Of a stretch of 64,000 nt of DNA, positions 1 through 6,696 are shown in pieces. A program made the translations under genes and the position numbers. Origin of the DNA: Actinoalloteichus fjordicus (GTDB lineage: Bacteria; Actinomycetota; Actinomycetes; Mycobacteriales; Pseudonocardiaceae); contig NZ_CP016076.1 of the NCBI RefSeq assembly GCF_001941625.1, positions 1,922,001 to 1,986,000 of the forward strand, written 5' to 3'. The notes beneath the pieces are model-generated. The model was not told the origin of the DNA. It saw only the letters and a program-made list of their open reading frames with translations, and made no database searches. Each line of letters begins with the position of its first letter. Position 1 is the stretch's first letter.

Positions 1-1040
1 TCCGGGCACACCGACTGGCGCAGGCTGACCTGGAGGACCGCGAACACGACGGTCCCGTATCCGCCGACGAAGACCCCGACGACGAACAGCGTGAGAGCCC
101 AGCCCCGATCGGCGAAGGGAACGAGCAGCCGGAACGGCGTGGTCAGGACGGTCACCACGATCAACGCCCGGACGGTGCCGAAGGAGTTCGACCAGAACCG
201 CGTGGTGAGTCCGCCGAGGATCCCTCCCGCACCGGTGACCGAGAGCAGCACGCCGACGGTCCCCTCCGCGAGATTCAGGTCGCGTACCAGGAAGAGCACG
301 TTGACGGCGACGTAGACGTTGAGGAAGAAGTTGTAGGTCATGCTGAACAACGTCGTCGGCCGCAACAGCCAGTGCGCGAAGAGGAAACGCAGGCCCTCGG
401 CGATCTCGTCGGTGAGCCTGCCGCGCGGCTGTAGAGCCACGGCCGGGCGCTCACGACTCATCCTGCCGAGCAGTAGCAGCGAGGTCACGAAGCCGAACAC
501 GCTGGCGACGAGGGCGTTGGTCGCGCCGAGGAGTTGAGCGAGTGCACCGCCCAGCGGCCTGCCGGAGAAGTGCATCACCTGTCTGCTGGTGTGCAGTCTG
601 CGATTGGCCTCGGGCAGGTCGACCCGGTCGACGATGGTCGGCAGGTAGGACTGGCTCGCGACTTCGAAGAGGGTGAACATCGCCCCGCACAGCAGCGAGA
701 CGACGAACAGGTGGGGATAGGTCAGTGCTCCTGCCCACCAGGCGATCGGCACCGACAGCAGCAGCAGAGCCTGGCCCGCCTCCGCCCAGCGCATCACGGG
801 CAGTCTGCGCATCCGGTCGGCCCACGCGCCTGCGGGCAGGCCTATCACCAGGTTGGCCGCCGTGCCCGCCGCCGTGAGCAGGCCCATCTCCACCGGTCCC
901 GCGTCCAGGACGGTCGCGGCGATCAGCGGAATGGCGACGAAGTGGACTGCGGTGCCGAACTGGCTGGCGACGTCACTGAGCCAGAGCACTCCGAAGTCAC
1001 GCCGTTGTCCTTGGCCGCGCGGCAGACGATTCCCGGTCAC
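1..1040 (-). CDS. MFS transporter (3' end beyond left edge)
   Basis: Read on the minus strand from a GTG at 1040, the frame stays open to the window edge for about 346 codons, so the C-terminus is missing. The product begins VTGNRLPRGQGQRRDFGVLWLSD in part, then shows alternating hydrophobic segments, an MFS loop-2/3 motif (GLPAGAWADRMRRLPVM, about residue 55-70) and the late FAVLQVSLRQSV segment typical of actinobacterial drug-efflux-like MFS proteins. It is probably a proton-driven exporter in the inner membrane; the substrate cannot be told. It is divergent from hflX with a 264-bp gap. The GTG start is inferred from where the family-like sequence begins; no strong ribosome binding site is visible. 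Confidence 0.8.
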   Translation of the reverse strand, partial: MTGNRLPRGQGQRRDFGVLWLSDVASQFGTAVHFVAIPLIAATVLDAGPVEMGLLTAAGTAANLVIGLPAGAWADRMRRLPVMRWAEAGQALLLLSVPIAWWAGALTYPHLFVVSLLCGAMFTLFEVASQSYLPTIVDRVDLPEANRRLHTSRQVMHFSGRPLGGALAQLLGATNALVASVFGFVTSLLLLGRMSRERPAVALQPRGRLTDEIAEGLRFLFAHWLLRPTTLFSMTYNFFLNVYVAVNVLFLVRDLNLAEGTVGVLLSVTGAGGILGGLTTRFWSNSFGTVRALIVVTVLTTPFRLLVPFADRGWALTLFVVGVFVGGYGTVVFAVLQVSLRQSVCP

Positions 1041-1304
1041 GAGACCGCACAGTTACGGAACCATAACCCCAGGTCAACGGCTTCTTGGTGAAGATGGGCT
1101 GAGCGGTCGTTTCCCCAGTGCGAAAGGACTTGATCCATCGGCCGGGCTAATCAGTTCGACTGTTCGTCCCAGGCCTCGGCGTGGTCTCACCGGGTGGTCC
1201 TCGACGATCCGGGAATGGATGCGCTCCGCGTGTCGCTTGAGTGGGGTGACACTGCGGAGCAAGCCCGCGAAACCGGCTTGCGGTGCGTGAGATGATGGAG
1301 GCGT

Positions 1305-2738
1305 ATGACGACATCGATGCAGAGGCCCGACGAGGCCCGTGAAGAATTCCTCTCCGGCGGCGATCTGGAGCGTTCCGAACGCGCGGCGCTACGCCGGGTA
1401 GTCGGGCTGTCGACTGAGCTGGCGGATGTCAGCGAGGTCGAGTACCGGCGGCTTCGGCTGGAGCGCGTGGTGCTGGTCGGTGTCTGGACCGACGGCGACA
1501 GCGCCTATGCGGAGGCCTCCCTCGCCGAGTTGGCCAGGCTTGCCGAGACGGCGGGCTCGGAGGTGCTGGATGGCGTGGTTCAGCGCAGACAGCGTCCCGA
1601 CCCCGCGACCTACATCGGCTCCGGCAAGGTCCTCGAGCTGCGCGATCTGGTCGCGGCCAACGGGGCGGACACGGTCATCTGCGACGGCGAGCTGTCGCCC
1701 GGCCAGCTCCGCCAGCTTGAGGACAAGCTGAAGGTCAAGGTCATCGACCGGACGGCCCTGATCCTCGACATCTTCGCCAGTCACGCTCGGTCCCGGGAGG
1801 GCAAGGCGCAGGTCGAACTGGCGCAGCTCCGCTATCTGCTGCCGAGGCTGCGCGGCTGGGGTGACGCGATGTCCCGGCAGGCCGGTGGTCAGATGGGCAA
1901 CGGCGGCATCGGCACCCGTGGTCCCGGTGAGACCAAGTTGGAGACCGACCGCAGGCGGATTCACAAGCGGATCTCGAAGCTGCGTCGTGAGATCCTCGCC
2001 ATGAGCAAGGTGCGGGAGACCAAGCGCGGGCGACGGGTCGCCAACGAGGTGCCCAGCATCGCCATCGCCGGGTACACCAACGCAGGCAAGTCGAGCCTGC
2101 TCAACGCCATCACCGGGGCGGGTGTCCTGGTCGACGACGCTCTCTTCGCGACGCTCGATCCGACGACCCGCCGGGGCACCACGCCGGACGGGCGGTCGCT
2201 GACCTACACCGACACCGTGGGCTTCGTCCGGCACCTGCCGCACCAGCTCGTCGACGCGTTCCACTCCACGCTGGAGGAGGTCGGCGAGGCACAGCTGCTG
2301 GTGCACGTCGTGGACGGTGCGGACCCGATGCCGGAGCGTCAGGTCTCCTCCGTGCGCGACGTCCTGACCGAGATCACCAAGGATCGCGACGAGCAGATGC
2401 CGCAGGAGCTGCTCGTGGTGAACAAGACGGATGCGGCCGACGAGGTCGCCATCGCCCGGCTGCGGCATCTGTTCCCCGACGCGGTCTTCGTCTCCGCCCG
2501 TACCGGTGTCGGCGTCGAGGCGCTCCAGGAACGGATCGCCGAGCTGATTCCCCGGCCGGACGCGCTCGTCGAGGTCTTCGTGCCTTACACGGATGGTCGG
2601 CTCGCCGCGCGACTGCACGCGGAGGGCGAGGTCTTGGAAGAACGGCATTCTGATGAGGGCACCACGATCCGGGCGAGGGTGGGCGCGAGCCTGGCCGCCG
2701 AGTTGTCCGACTCGATCGTGGAGCCTGCCGCGTACTGA
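1305..2738 (+). CDS. hflX: GTPase HflX
   Basis: The 477-residue product is a ribosome-associated GTPase that splits or rescues stalled ribosomes. The N-terminal HflX domain contains the glycine-rich linker GNGGIGTRGPGETKLETDR. The G domain follows: P-loop GYTNAGKSS at about 256-264, DTVGFVR (G3) near 303 and NKTD (G4) near 373, so all GTP-binding motifs are present. Start ATG 1305 is preceded by GGAGG. HflX lies near lexA and nrdR in mycobacteria too, which supports orthology. Confidence 0.96.
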   Translation: MTTSMQRPDEAREEFLSGGDLERSERAALRRVVGLSTELADVSEVEYRRLRLERVVLVGVWTDGDSAYAEASLAELARLAETAGSEVLDGVVQRRQRPDPATYIGSGKVLELRDLVAANGADTVICDGELSPGQLRQLEDKLKVKVIDRTALILDIFASHARSREGKAQVELAQLRYLLPRLRGWGDAMSRQAGGQMGNGGIGTRGPGETKLETDRRRIHKRISKLRREILAMSKVRETKRGRRVANEVPSIAIAGYTNAGKSSLLNAITGAGVLVDDALFATLDPTTRRGTTPDGRSLTYTDTVGFVRHLPHQLVDAFHSTLEEVGEAQLLVHVVDGADPMPERQVSSVRDVLTEITKDRDEQMPQELLVVNKTDAADEVAIARLRHLFPDAVFVSARTGVGVEALQERIAELIPRPDALVEVFVPYTDGRLAARLHAEGEVLEERHSDEGTTIRARVGASLAAELSDSIVEPAAY

Positions 2739-3837
2739 CCGAGTCGGGGCGAGGGCGGCGCAGTGGGTTGCGCCGCTGCTCGCCGTAGGCATGGTGACCT
2801 CGGCGCCCTCGGCCTGGGCAGCCGTCTCGGTTCCCGCGCCGGAGCCGGTGTGCGTGATGACCGACCCGGCGATCACCATGCTGTCGGGCCTGGTGTCCGA
2901 CGGCGACCGCTGGTACATGGTGAACGATCACGATCCGCTCGTGCAGGTCTTCGTGGTCAATCGGGACTGCGTCGTCGAGCGCGTGATACCGACCGGGGTC
3001 GATCATTACGACGTGGGTGATCTCGCGATGGCCCCCGACGGGACCCTGTGGGTCGCGGAGACCGGTGACAACCGGCATCGGCGGGAGACGGTCGCCCTCG
3101 TGTCGATCCGGCCCGACGGGGTCGCGGCGCTGCACCGGCTTACCTACCCCGACGGGCCGCGCGACGCCGAGGCGCTGCTGATCGGTCGAGACGGCGTCCC
3201 CTACATCGTCACGAAGGAATTGATCGGGCCCGCCGAGATCTATCGTCCTGCCGAGCCGCTGGCCGTTCCCGGCCCGGTGCCGTTGGAACGGGTCGGGTCG
3301 GTTCGGCTGAGCGGCTCCGACACACCGGGTGGCCCGGTGCCGGGTTTCGTCGGTTCCTTCCTGGTCACCGGCGGTTCGGTTCATCCAGACGGGACCGTGG
3401 TGGCCCTGCGCACCTATACCGATGCCTATCTCTTTCCCGCACCCGACGGAGACGTCCTGAGTGCCTTGGCGGGCGAGCCGCTGCGTATCCCGCTGCCGGA
3501 CGAGCCACAGGGCGAGGCAGTGGCGTGGGAACCCGACGGGACCCTGCTCAGTGGCTCTGAGGGCGCCGACCAGCCGATCCGTGCGGTCCCCGATGCCACG
3601 GGGCTGCTCGCGGCGGAGCTGGAACGTCGGGATCGGGAGGCCGGTCTCTCGTCCGAATCGGCCGCCGAACCCGCCGAACCCGGACGGGACGCGCCGCCGT
3701 CCGCCGCCCCGGCGGACACACAGTCGTCAGAGGGCCCGCCCGGCCTGCGGCAGGTCGGCATCAGCGTGGCCGCAGTGACGCTGGCGGCGGGAGTGCTGCT
3801 GTGGTGGCGCCGTGGAGGAGGCGGCGCAAGGCGCTGA
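2653..3837 (+). CDS. Secreted or membrane-anchored beta-propeller protein, function unknown
   Basis: The frame encodes a signal-like segment (AAQWVAPLLAVGMVTSAPSAWA, AxA cleavage site), a body with repeated D-G-(T/V)-L-W/V strands like NHL/esterase-like propellers (for example LAMAPDGTLWVAETGDN), a Pro/Ala/Ser-rich linker, and a C-terminal membrane helix (VGISVAAVTLAAGVLLWW) ending in RRGGGGARR. The protein is probably surface-exposed and anchored at its C-terminus. The start is uncertain. ATG 2653 overlaps the end of hflX by 86 bp and is the nearest start that includes the hydrophobic segment; ATG 2790 would leave only a stub of the signal, and no GTG or TTG lies between. The gene is probably cotranscribed with hflX. 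Confidence 0.72.
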   Translation: MRAPRSGRGWARAWPPSCPTRSWSLPRTDRVGARAAQWVAPLLAVGMVTSAPSAWAAVSVPAPEPVCVMTDPAITMLSGLVSDGDRWYMVNDHDPLVQVFVVNRDCVVERVIPTGVDHYDVGDLAMAPDGTLWVAETGDNRHRRETVALVSIRPDGVAALHRLTYPDGPRDAEALLIGRDGVPYIVTKELIGPAEIYRPAEPLAVPGPVPLERVGSVRLSGSDTPGGPVPGFVGSFLVTGGSVHPDGTVVALRTYTDAYLFPAPDGDVLSALAGEPLRIPLPDEPQGEAVAWEPDGTLLSGSEGADQPIRAVPDATGLLAAELERRDREAGLSSESAAEPAEPGRDAPPSAAPADTQSSEGPPGLRQVGISVAAVTLAAGVLLWWRRGGGGARR

Positions 3838-4319
3838 TCAGGGCGGCCGTCGATTCGGCGAATCGGAGAGGCGGGTCGCTTGAGCGGGGCGGTCGGCCGG
3901 CGTCGCGGGGTCTGCCCGGGTGCGTGTGCGGGTGCTTGTCCGAGCAGGCTCGGGCCGGATGTCGCGCAAACCGACCTGCTGGCTGGCCGCGGAAGAGCCC
4001 GCCTCGCTGAGCATGTGACGCCGACGGTTGTCCGCCGGGCGTGCGGTGCGCCCGGCAGCACGGGCCGCTTCGCCTCGTGGCGGTGAACCGGTGGGAGCAC
4101 TCTGCTGACTCCCGCAGCGCAGCAACGGGCACCCGAGCACGCGTCGGCGTCGGCGCGCCGCGAACACCGGCTCGGTGTCCTGGCGTGGCCGCCGAAGACC
4201 CTCAGGCGGGGTGCTCCTGCTCCCCGCCACCGTGTCGAACTCGCGACGTGTCGAACTCGCGACGTGCCCGGAGAGCGTCCGTCGGGTACCCCCGGCCGAA
4301 GCGGCTGCCCCCGTGCCGA
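3838..4319. other. Intergenic region between convergent genes
   Basis: These 482 bp lie between the 3' ends of the beta-propeller gene and lexA. Several frames are open, but they have no ribosome binding site and no recognisable protein. The only structure seen is a 16-bp tandem repeat at 4232-4266. Confidence 0.6.
4232..4266. repeat. Perfect tandem repeat, 16-bp unit, 2.2 copies
   Basis: GTGTCGAACTCGCGAC occurs twice back to back (4232-4247 and 4248-4263), followed by GTG of a third copy. It lies about 55 bp beyond the lexA stop codon. The unit contains TCGAAC, which matches one SOS-box half-site, but no inverted partner at the right spacing is present. Function is unknown. Confidence 0.85.
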
Positions 4320-5045
4320 TCAGAGCCTGCGGAGCACGGCGACGACCTTGCCGAGGATCGTCGACTCGTCGCCCAGAATCGGCTCGTAGGCCGGGTTGTG
4401 CGGCATGAGCCACACGTGGTCGTCGCGTCGTTTGAACGTCTTCACCGTGGCCTCGCCGTCGATCATCGCGGCGACCACGTCGCCGTTCTCGGCCGTGGGC
4501 TGTTGGCGGACGACGACCCAGTCGCCGTCGGTGATCGCCGCGTCGATCATCGAGTCACCCGCGACCTTCAGCAGGAAGAGCGAGCCTTCGCCGACGATCT
4601 CGCGCGGCAGCGGGAAGACGTCCTCCACGGCCTGTTCGGCGAGGATTGGCCCGCCTGCGGCGATCCGACCCAGCATGGGCACGTACACGGGCGCGCCGTC
4701 CTGGTCGGGGTCCGCAGCGGCTGGTGCCTGCGGGACGCGGTCGATGGGGAGCACGCCGACGGCCCGAGGACGGTTCGGGTCGCGGCGCAGGTACCCCTTG
4801 CGCTCCAACGTCCTGAGCTGGTGAGCGACCGACGACGTCGACGTCAGGCCGACCGCCTCGCCGATCTCGCGCACGCTCGGCGGATAGCCGTTGCGGTCGA
4901 GCCACTCCCGGATCACCTCCAGCACCCGATGCTGCCGGGGCGTCAGTGCCTCGACCGAGGCGGCCTCGGACTGCTCGGGTAGTGCACGCACCGCTGCGCC
5001 ATCGCGCGCGCCGCCGGTGTCCTGCGCCGTCGTCTTGCGTGCCAT
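4320..5045 (-). CDS. lexA: SOS-response repressor LexA
   Basis: The 241-residue product is the SOS regulon repressor, which cleaves itself when stimulated by RecA filaments. The N-terminal winged helix-turn-helix ([20 protein letters not shown] to RTLERKGYL) is followed by the S24 peptidase domain. The Ala-Gly scissile bond lies in GRIAAGGPI (A130-G131), catalytic Ser165 in GDSMID, and catalytic Lys202 in TVKTFKR. Start ATG 5045 has GGGAGG upstream; the frame stays open further 5' but crosses the regulatory region. SOS boxes at 5168 and 5249 lie between this gene and the divergent LysM gene, implying autoregulation. Confidence 0.97.
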   Translation of the reverse strand: MARKTTAQDTGGARDGAAVRALPEQSEAASVEALTPRQHRVLEVIREWLDRNGYPPSVREIGEAVGLTSTSSVAHQLRTLERKGYLRRDPNRPRAVGVLPIDRVPQAPAAADPDQDGAPVYVPMLGRIAAGGPILAEQAVEDVFPLPREIVGEGSLFLLKVAGDSMIDAAITDGDWVVVRQQPTAENGDVVAAMIDGEATVKTFKRRDDHVWLMPHNPAYEPILGDESTILGKVVAVLRRL

Positions 5046-5167
5046 CTCGTGCCTCCCGGCCTGTCGTGCAGGCCTTGCTCCCGCCACCCTCTCGGGTGCC
5101 CCATCAGTCATTCTCACGCTTTGTGCTCGTGAAGAGACCACAACGGTAACTCGTGACCTACGCAAGA

Positions 5168-5183
5168 TCAAACACCTGTTCGA
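5168..5183. promoter_or_regulatory. LexA box (SOS box), lexA-proximal
   Basis: TCAAACACCTGTTCGA matches the actinobacterial/Gram-positive SOS box (TCGAACN4GTTCGA) with one mismatch in the left arm. It lies 123 bp upstream of the lexA start and probably mediates autorepression. Confidence 0.85.
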
Positions 5184-5248
5184 AGGAATTCGCCCCTTGG
5201 GCTGGCCTTCCCGCGAATGCAGTGGTAGAAAATCGCACAGGGGTTCTA

Positions 5249-5264
5249 TCGAACATCTGTTCGA
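5249..5264. promoter_or_regulatory. LexA box (SOS box), perfect palindrome
   Basis: TCGAACATCTGTTCGA has two perfect 7-bp arms (TCGAACA/TGTTCGA) around a 2-bp centre. It ends 28 bp before the GTG of the divergent LysM gene, the position expected for repression of that gene. Confidence 0.93.
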
Positions 5265-5292
5265 TTCATGAAAGACCTTCGCGGGAGGACTC

Positions 5293-5817
5293 GTGACCAT
5301 TACCTCCGACGAGCGCACGCGACGCGATCACGGCGATCAGTGTGCGCCCGCGCCGCCTCGGGTGCCCGTCCGTCGCGTCGGGCGTGCGGGTGCGGCGCGG
5401 GCGTCTGCTCGCCATGGGCGTCTGCTGCGCCTCGGATCGTCCTGTTCGGCGGGCGGTTCCGGCATGCATCGTGCTCGGTCGGCTCCCGCGGCCCGCCTCG
5501 GCGCGTCCACGCGGCCGGTCCGGCCGATCGGTCCGCTCGGCCTGGCGGGGCTGGTCCTGGTGCTCGTCGCGCTGCTGCTCGGCATGGCCTGGGCGGCCGC
5601 GCGTCCCTCCTCCGCGGGCCCGGTTCCGGAAGCGACGACGATCACCACGGTGGGCGCGGGCGAGACGGTCTGGTCGATAGCGAGGCGGGCGGTTCCTGGC
5701 AGCGCTCCAGCCGAGGTCGTCGACCGGATTCGGCTGCTCAACGGCCCCGAGGTCGCCGAGTTACGCGTCGGCCGGGTGCTGCGGGTGCCTGCGGCGGGCG
5801 ACCACGTGCGGGGGTGA
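5293..5817 (+). CDS. LysM membrane protein, SOS cell-division inhibitor-like (ChiZ/DivS type)
   Basis: The 174-residue product has a basic N-terminal cytoplasmic part, one membrane helix ([21 protein letters not shown], about 80-100) and an external LysM domain ([19 protein letters not shown] ... [10 protein letters not shown]) that binds peptidoglycan. Start GTG 5293 has GGGAGGA upstream. A LysM/transmembrane gene divergent from lexA with its own SOS box is the arrangement of Rv2719c/ChiZ in Mycobacterium tuberculosis and DivS in Corynebacterium, which block septation after DNA damage. Similarity here is by architecture and position; the long N-terminal region is low-complexity. Function is inferred from that context. 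Confidence 0.82.
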   Translation: MTITSDERTRRDHGDQCAPAPPRVPVRRVGRAGAARASARHGRLLRLGSSCSAGGSGMHRARSAPAARLGASTRPVRPIGPLGLAGLVLVLVALLLGMAWAAARPSSAGPVPEATTITTVGAGETVWSIARRAVPGSAPAEVVDRIRLLNGPEVAELRVGRVLRVPAAGDHVRG

Positions 5818-5903
5818 TTCGGCTGCGGCGCGTCAGGTCGTCACAACCGGCGTGTCGGACCGCCTGTCGACTTGCAATCCGATCGATCGGAGCCTAGGTT
5901 CTA

Positions 5904-5919
5904 CCCCAACATCTTGTGG
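5904..5919. promoter_or_regulatory. Candidate NrdR box upstream of nrdR
   Basis: CCCCAACATCTTGTGG is a near-perfect palindrome (CCMCAA/TTGTGG) resembling NrdR boxes (ACAnnATnTTGTGT type). A second mirrored element, CCACAGATTGGGG (5939-5951), follows with centres about 33 bp apart, close to three helical turns, the tandem spacing usual for NrdR. It may autoregulate nrdR-nrdJ. Confidence 0.5.
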
Positions 5920-6028
5920 TCGCAACGGGCTGACGTGTCCACAGATTGGGGTTCTGCCACAGTTCGTGCTGATGCGGTGGCAGAGCGACACTGGCTGTTC
6001 GGTGATCGGTTATGTGAGGTGATGGATC

Positions 6029-6511
6029 GTGCGGTGCCCGTTCTGTAGGCACCCCGACTCGCGAGTGGTCGACTCCCGTGAGGTGGAGGACGGCCAGGCG
6101 ATTCGGCGCAGGCGATCCTGCTCGGACTGCGGTCGGCGGTTCACCACCGTAGAGGAGTCGGTTCTCGCCGTGGTGAAGCGTTCCGGGGTCACCGAGCCGT
6201 TCAGCCGCGACAAGGTCGTCCGAGGCGTTCGTCGTGCCTGTCAGGGCAGGCCGGTCGATGAGGACGCGCTACAGCAGTTGGCACATCGGGTCGAGGAGGC
6301 CATCCGGGCGACCGGATGCGCCGAGATCCCCAGCAACGAGGTCGGGCTGGCGATCCTCAGCCCACTGCGCAGCCTCGACGAGGTCGCTTATCTGCGCTTC
6401 GCGAGCGTGTACAGATCCTTCTCCTCGGTGGAGGACTTCGAGAAGGAGATCGCCGATCTGCGGACGGCGGACCCTGCGGACGAGCGGCCTTCGGGAGAGG
6501 CCTTCGTCTGA
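6029..6511 (+). CDS. nrdR: Transcriptional repressor NrdR
   Basis: The 160-residue product represses ribonucleotide reductase genes in response to ATP/dATP. A zinc ribbon with two CxxC pairs ([17 protein letters not shown] and [14 protein letters not shown]) is followed by an ATP-cone domain ([22 protein letters not shown] to about residue 140). Start GTG 6029 gives the MRCPFC N-terminus standard for the family, with GAGGTGA upstream. It lies directly before nrdJ, its likely target; a candidate NrdR box lies upstream. Confidence 0.97.
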   Translation: MRCPFCRHPDSRVVDSREVEDGQAIRRRRSCSDCGRRFTTVEESVLAVVKRSGVTEPFSRDKVVRGVRRACQGRPVDEDALQQLAHRVEEAIRATGCAEIPSNEVGLAILSPLRSLDEVAYLRFASVYRSFSSVEDFEKEIADLRTADPADERPSGEAFV

Positions 6512-6549
6512 TCGACGCGCCGACGGGCGGTGGTCGCGGCCCTTCTCGG

Positions 6550-6590
6550 CGGACAGGTGGGAATCACAGTGCGGTACCGCCACGGCTCGA
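6550..6590 (+). promoter_or_regulatory. Cobalamin-riboswitch-like segment before nrdJ (uncertain)
   Basis: The leader between nrdR and nrdJ contains GGTG-N2-AATC (from 6556), then GCGG-TA-CCGCCAC (6571-6583). This resembles the conserved core of B12 riboswitches (GGUGnnAAUC ... GCGGnCCCGCCAC). The downstream B12-box helix could not be found, and GGGAA upstream is only partly matched. CACAGTGCGGTACC from this core recurs at 6615-6628. It may be a degenerate switch or chance. Confidence 0.25.
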
Positions 6591-6628
6591 TCCGGGGCGG
6601 CCGATGCGCGACGACACAGTGCGGTACC
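6565..6628. repeat. Direct repeat CACAGTGCGGTACC, two copies
   Basis: The 14-mer occurs at 6565-6578 and 6615-6628, start to start 50 bp, in the nrdR-nrdJ gap. GGTACC at its centre makes each copy partly self-complementary. It could be a protein-binding site or part of an RNA structure. Confidence 0.75.
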
Positions 6629-6696
6629 TAGCCGGGTCGTGGTCGGACGGATGAGGGGATCGTCCGGTCGGGCCCTGGAGAATGAGAGTGAGCGGC

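Noticed and set aside
1389-2918. 509-codon minus-strand frame opposite hflX
   Set aside because: Shadow of hflX; the product is rich in His, Asp and Arg without domain motifs.
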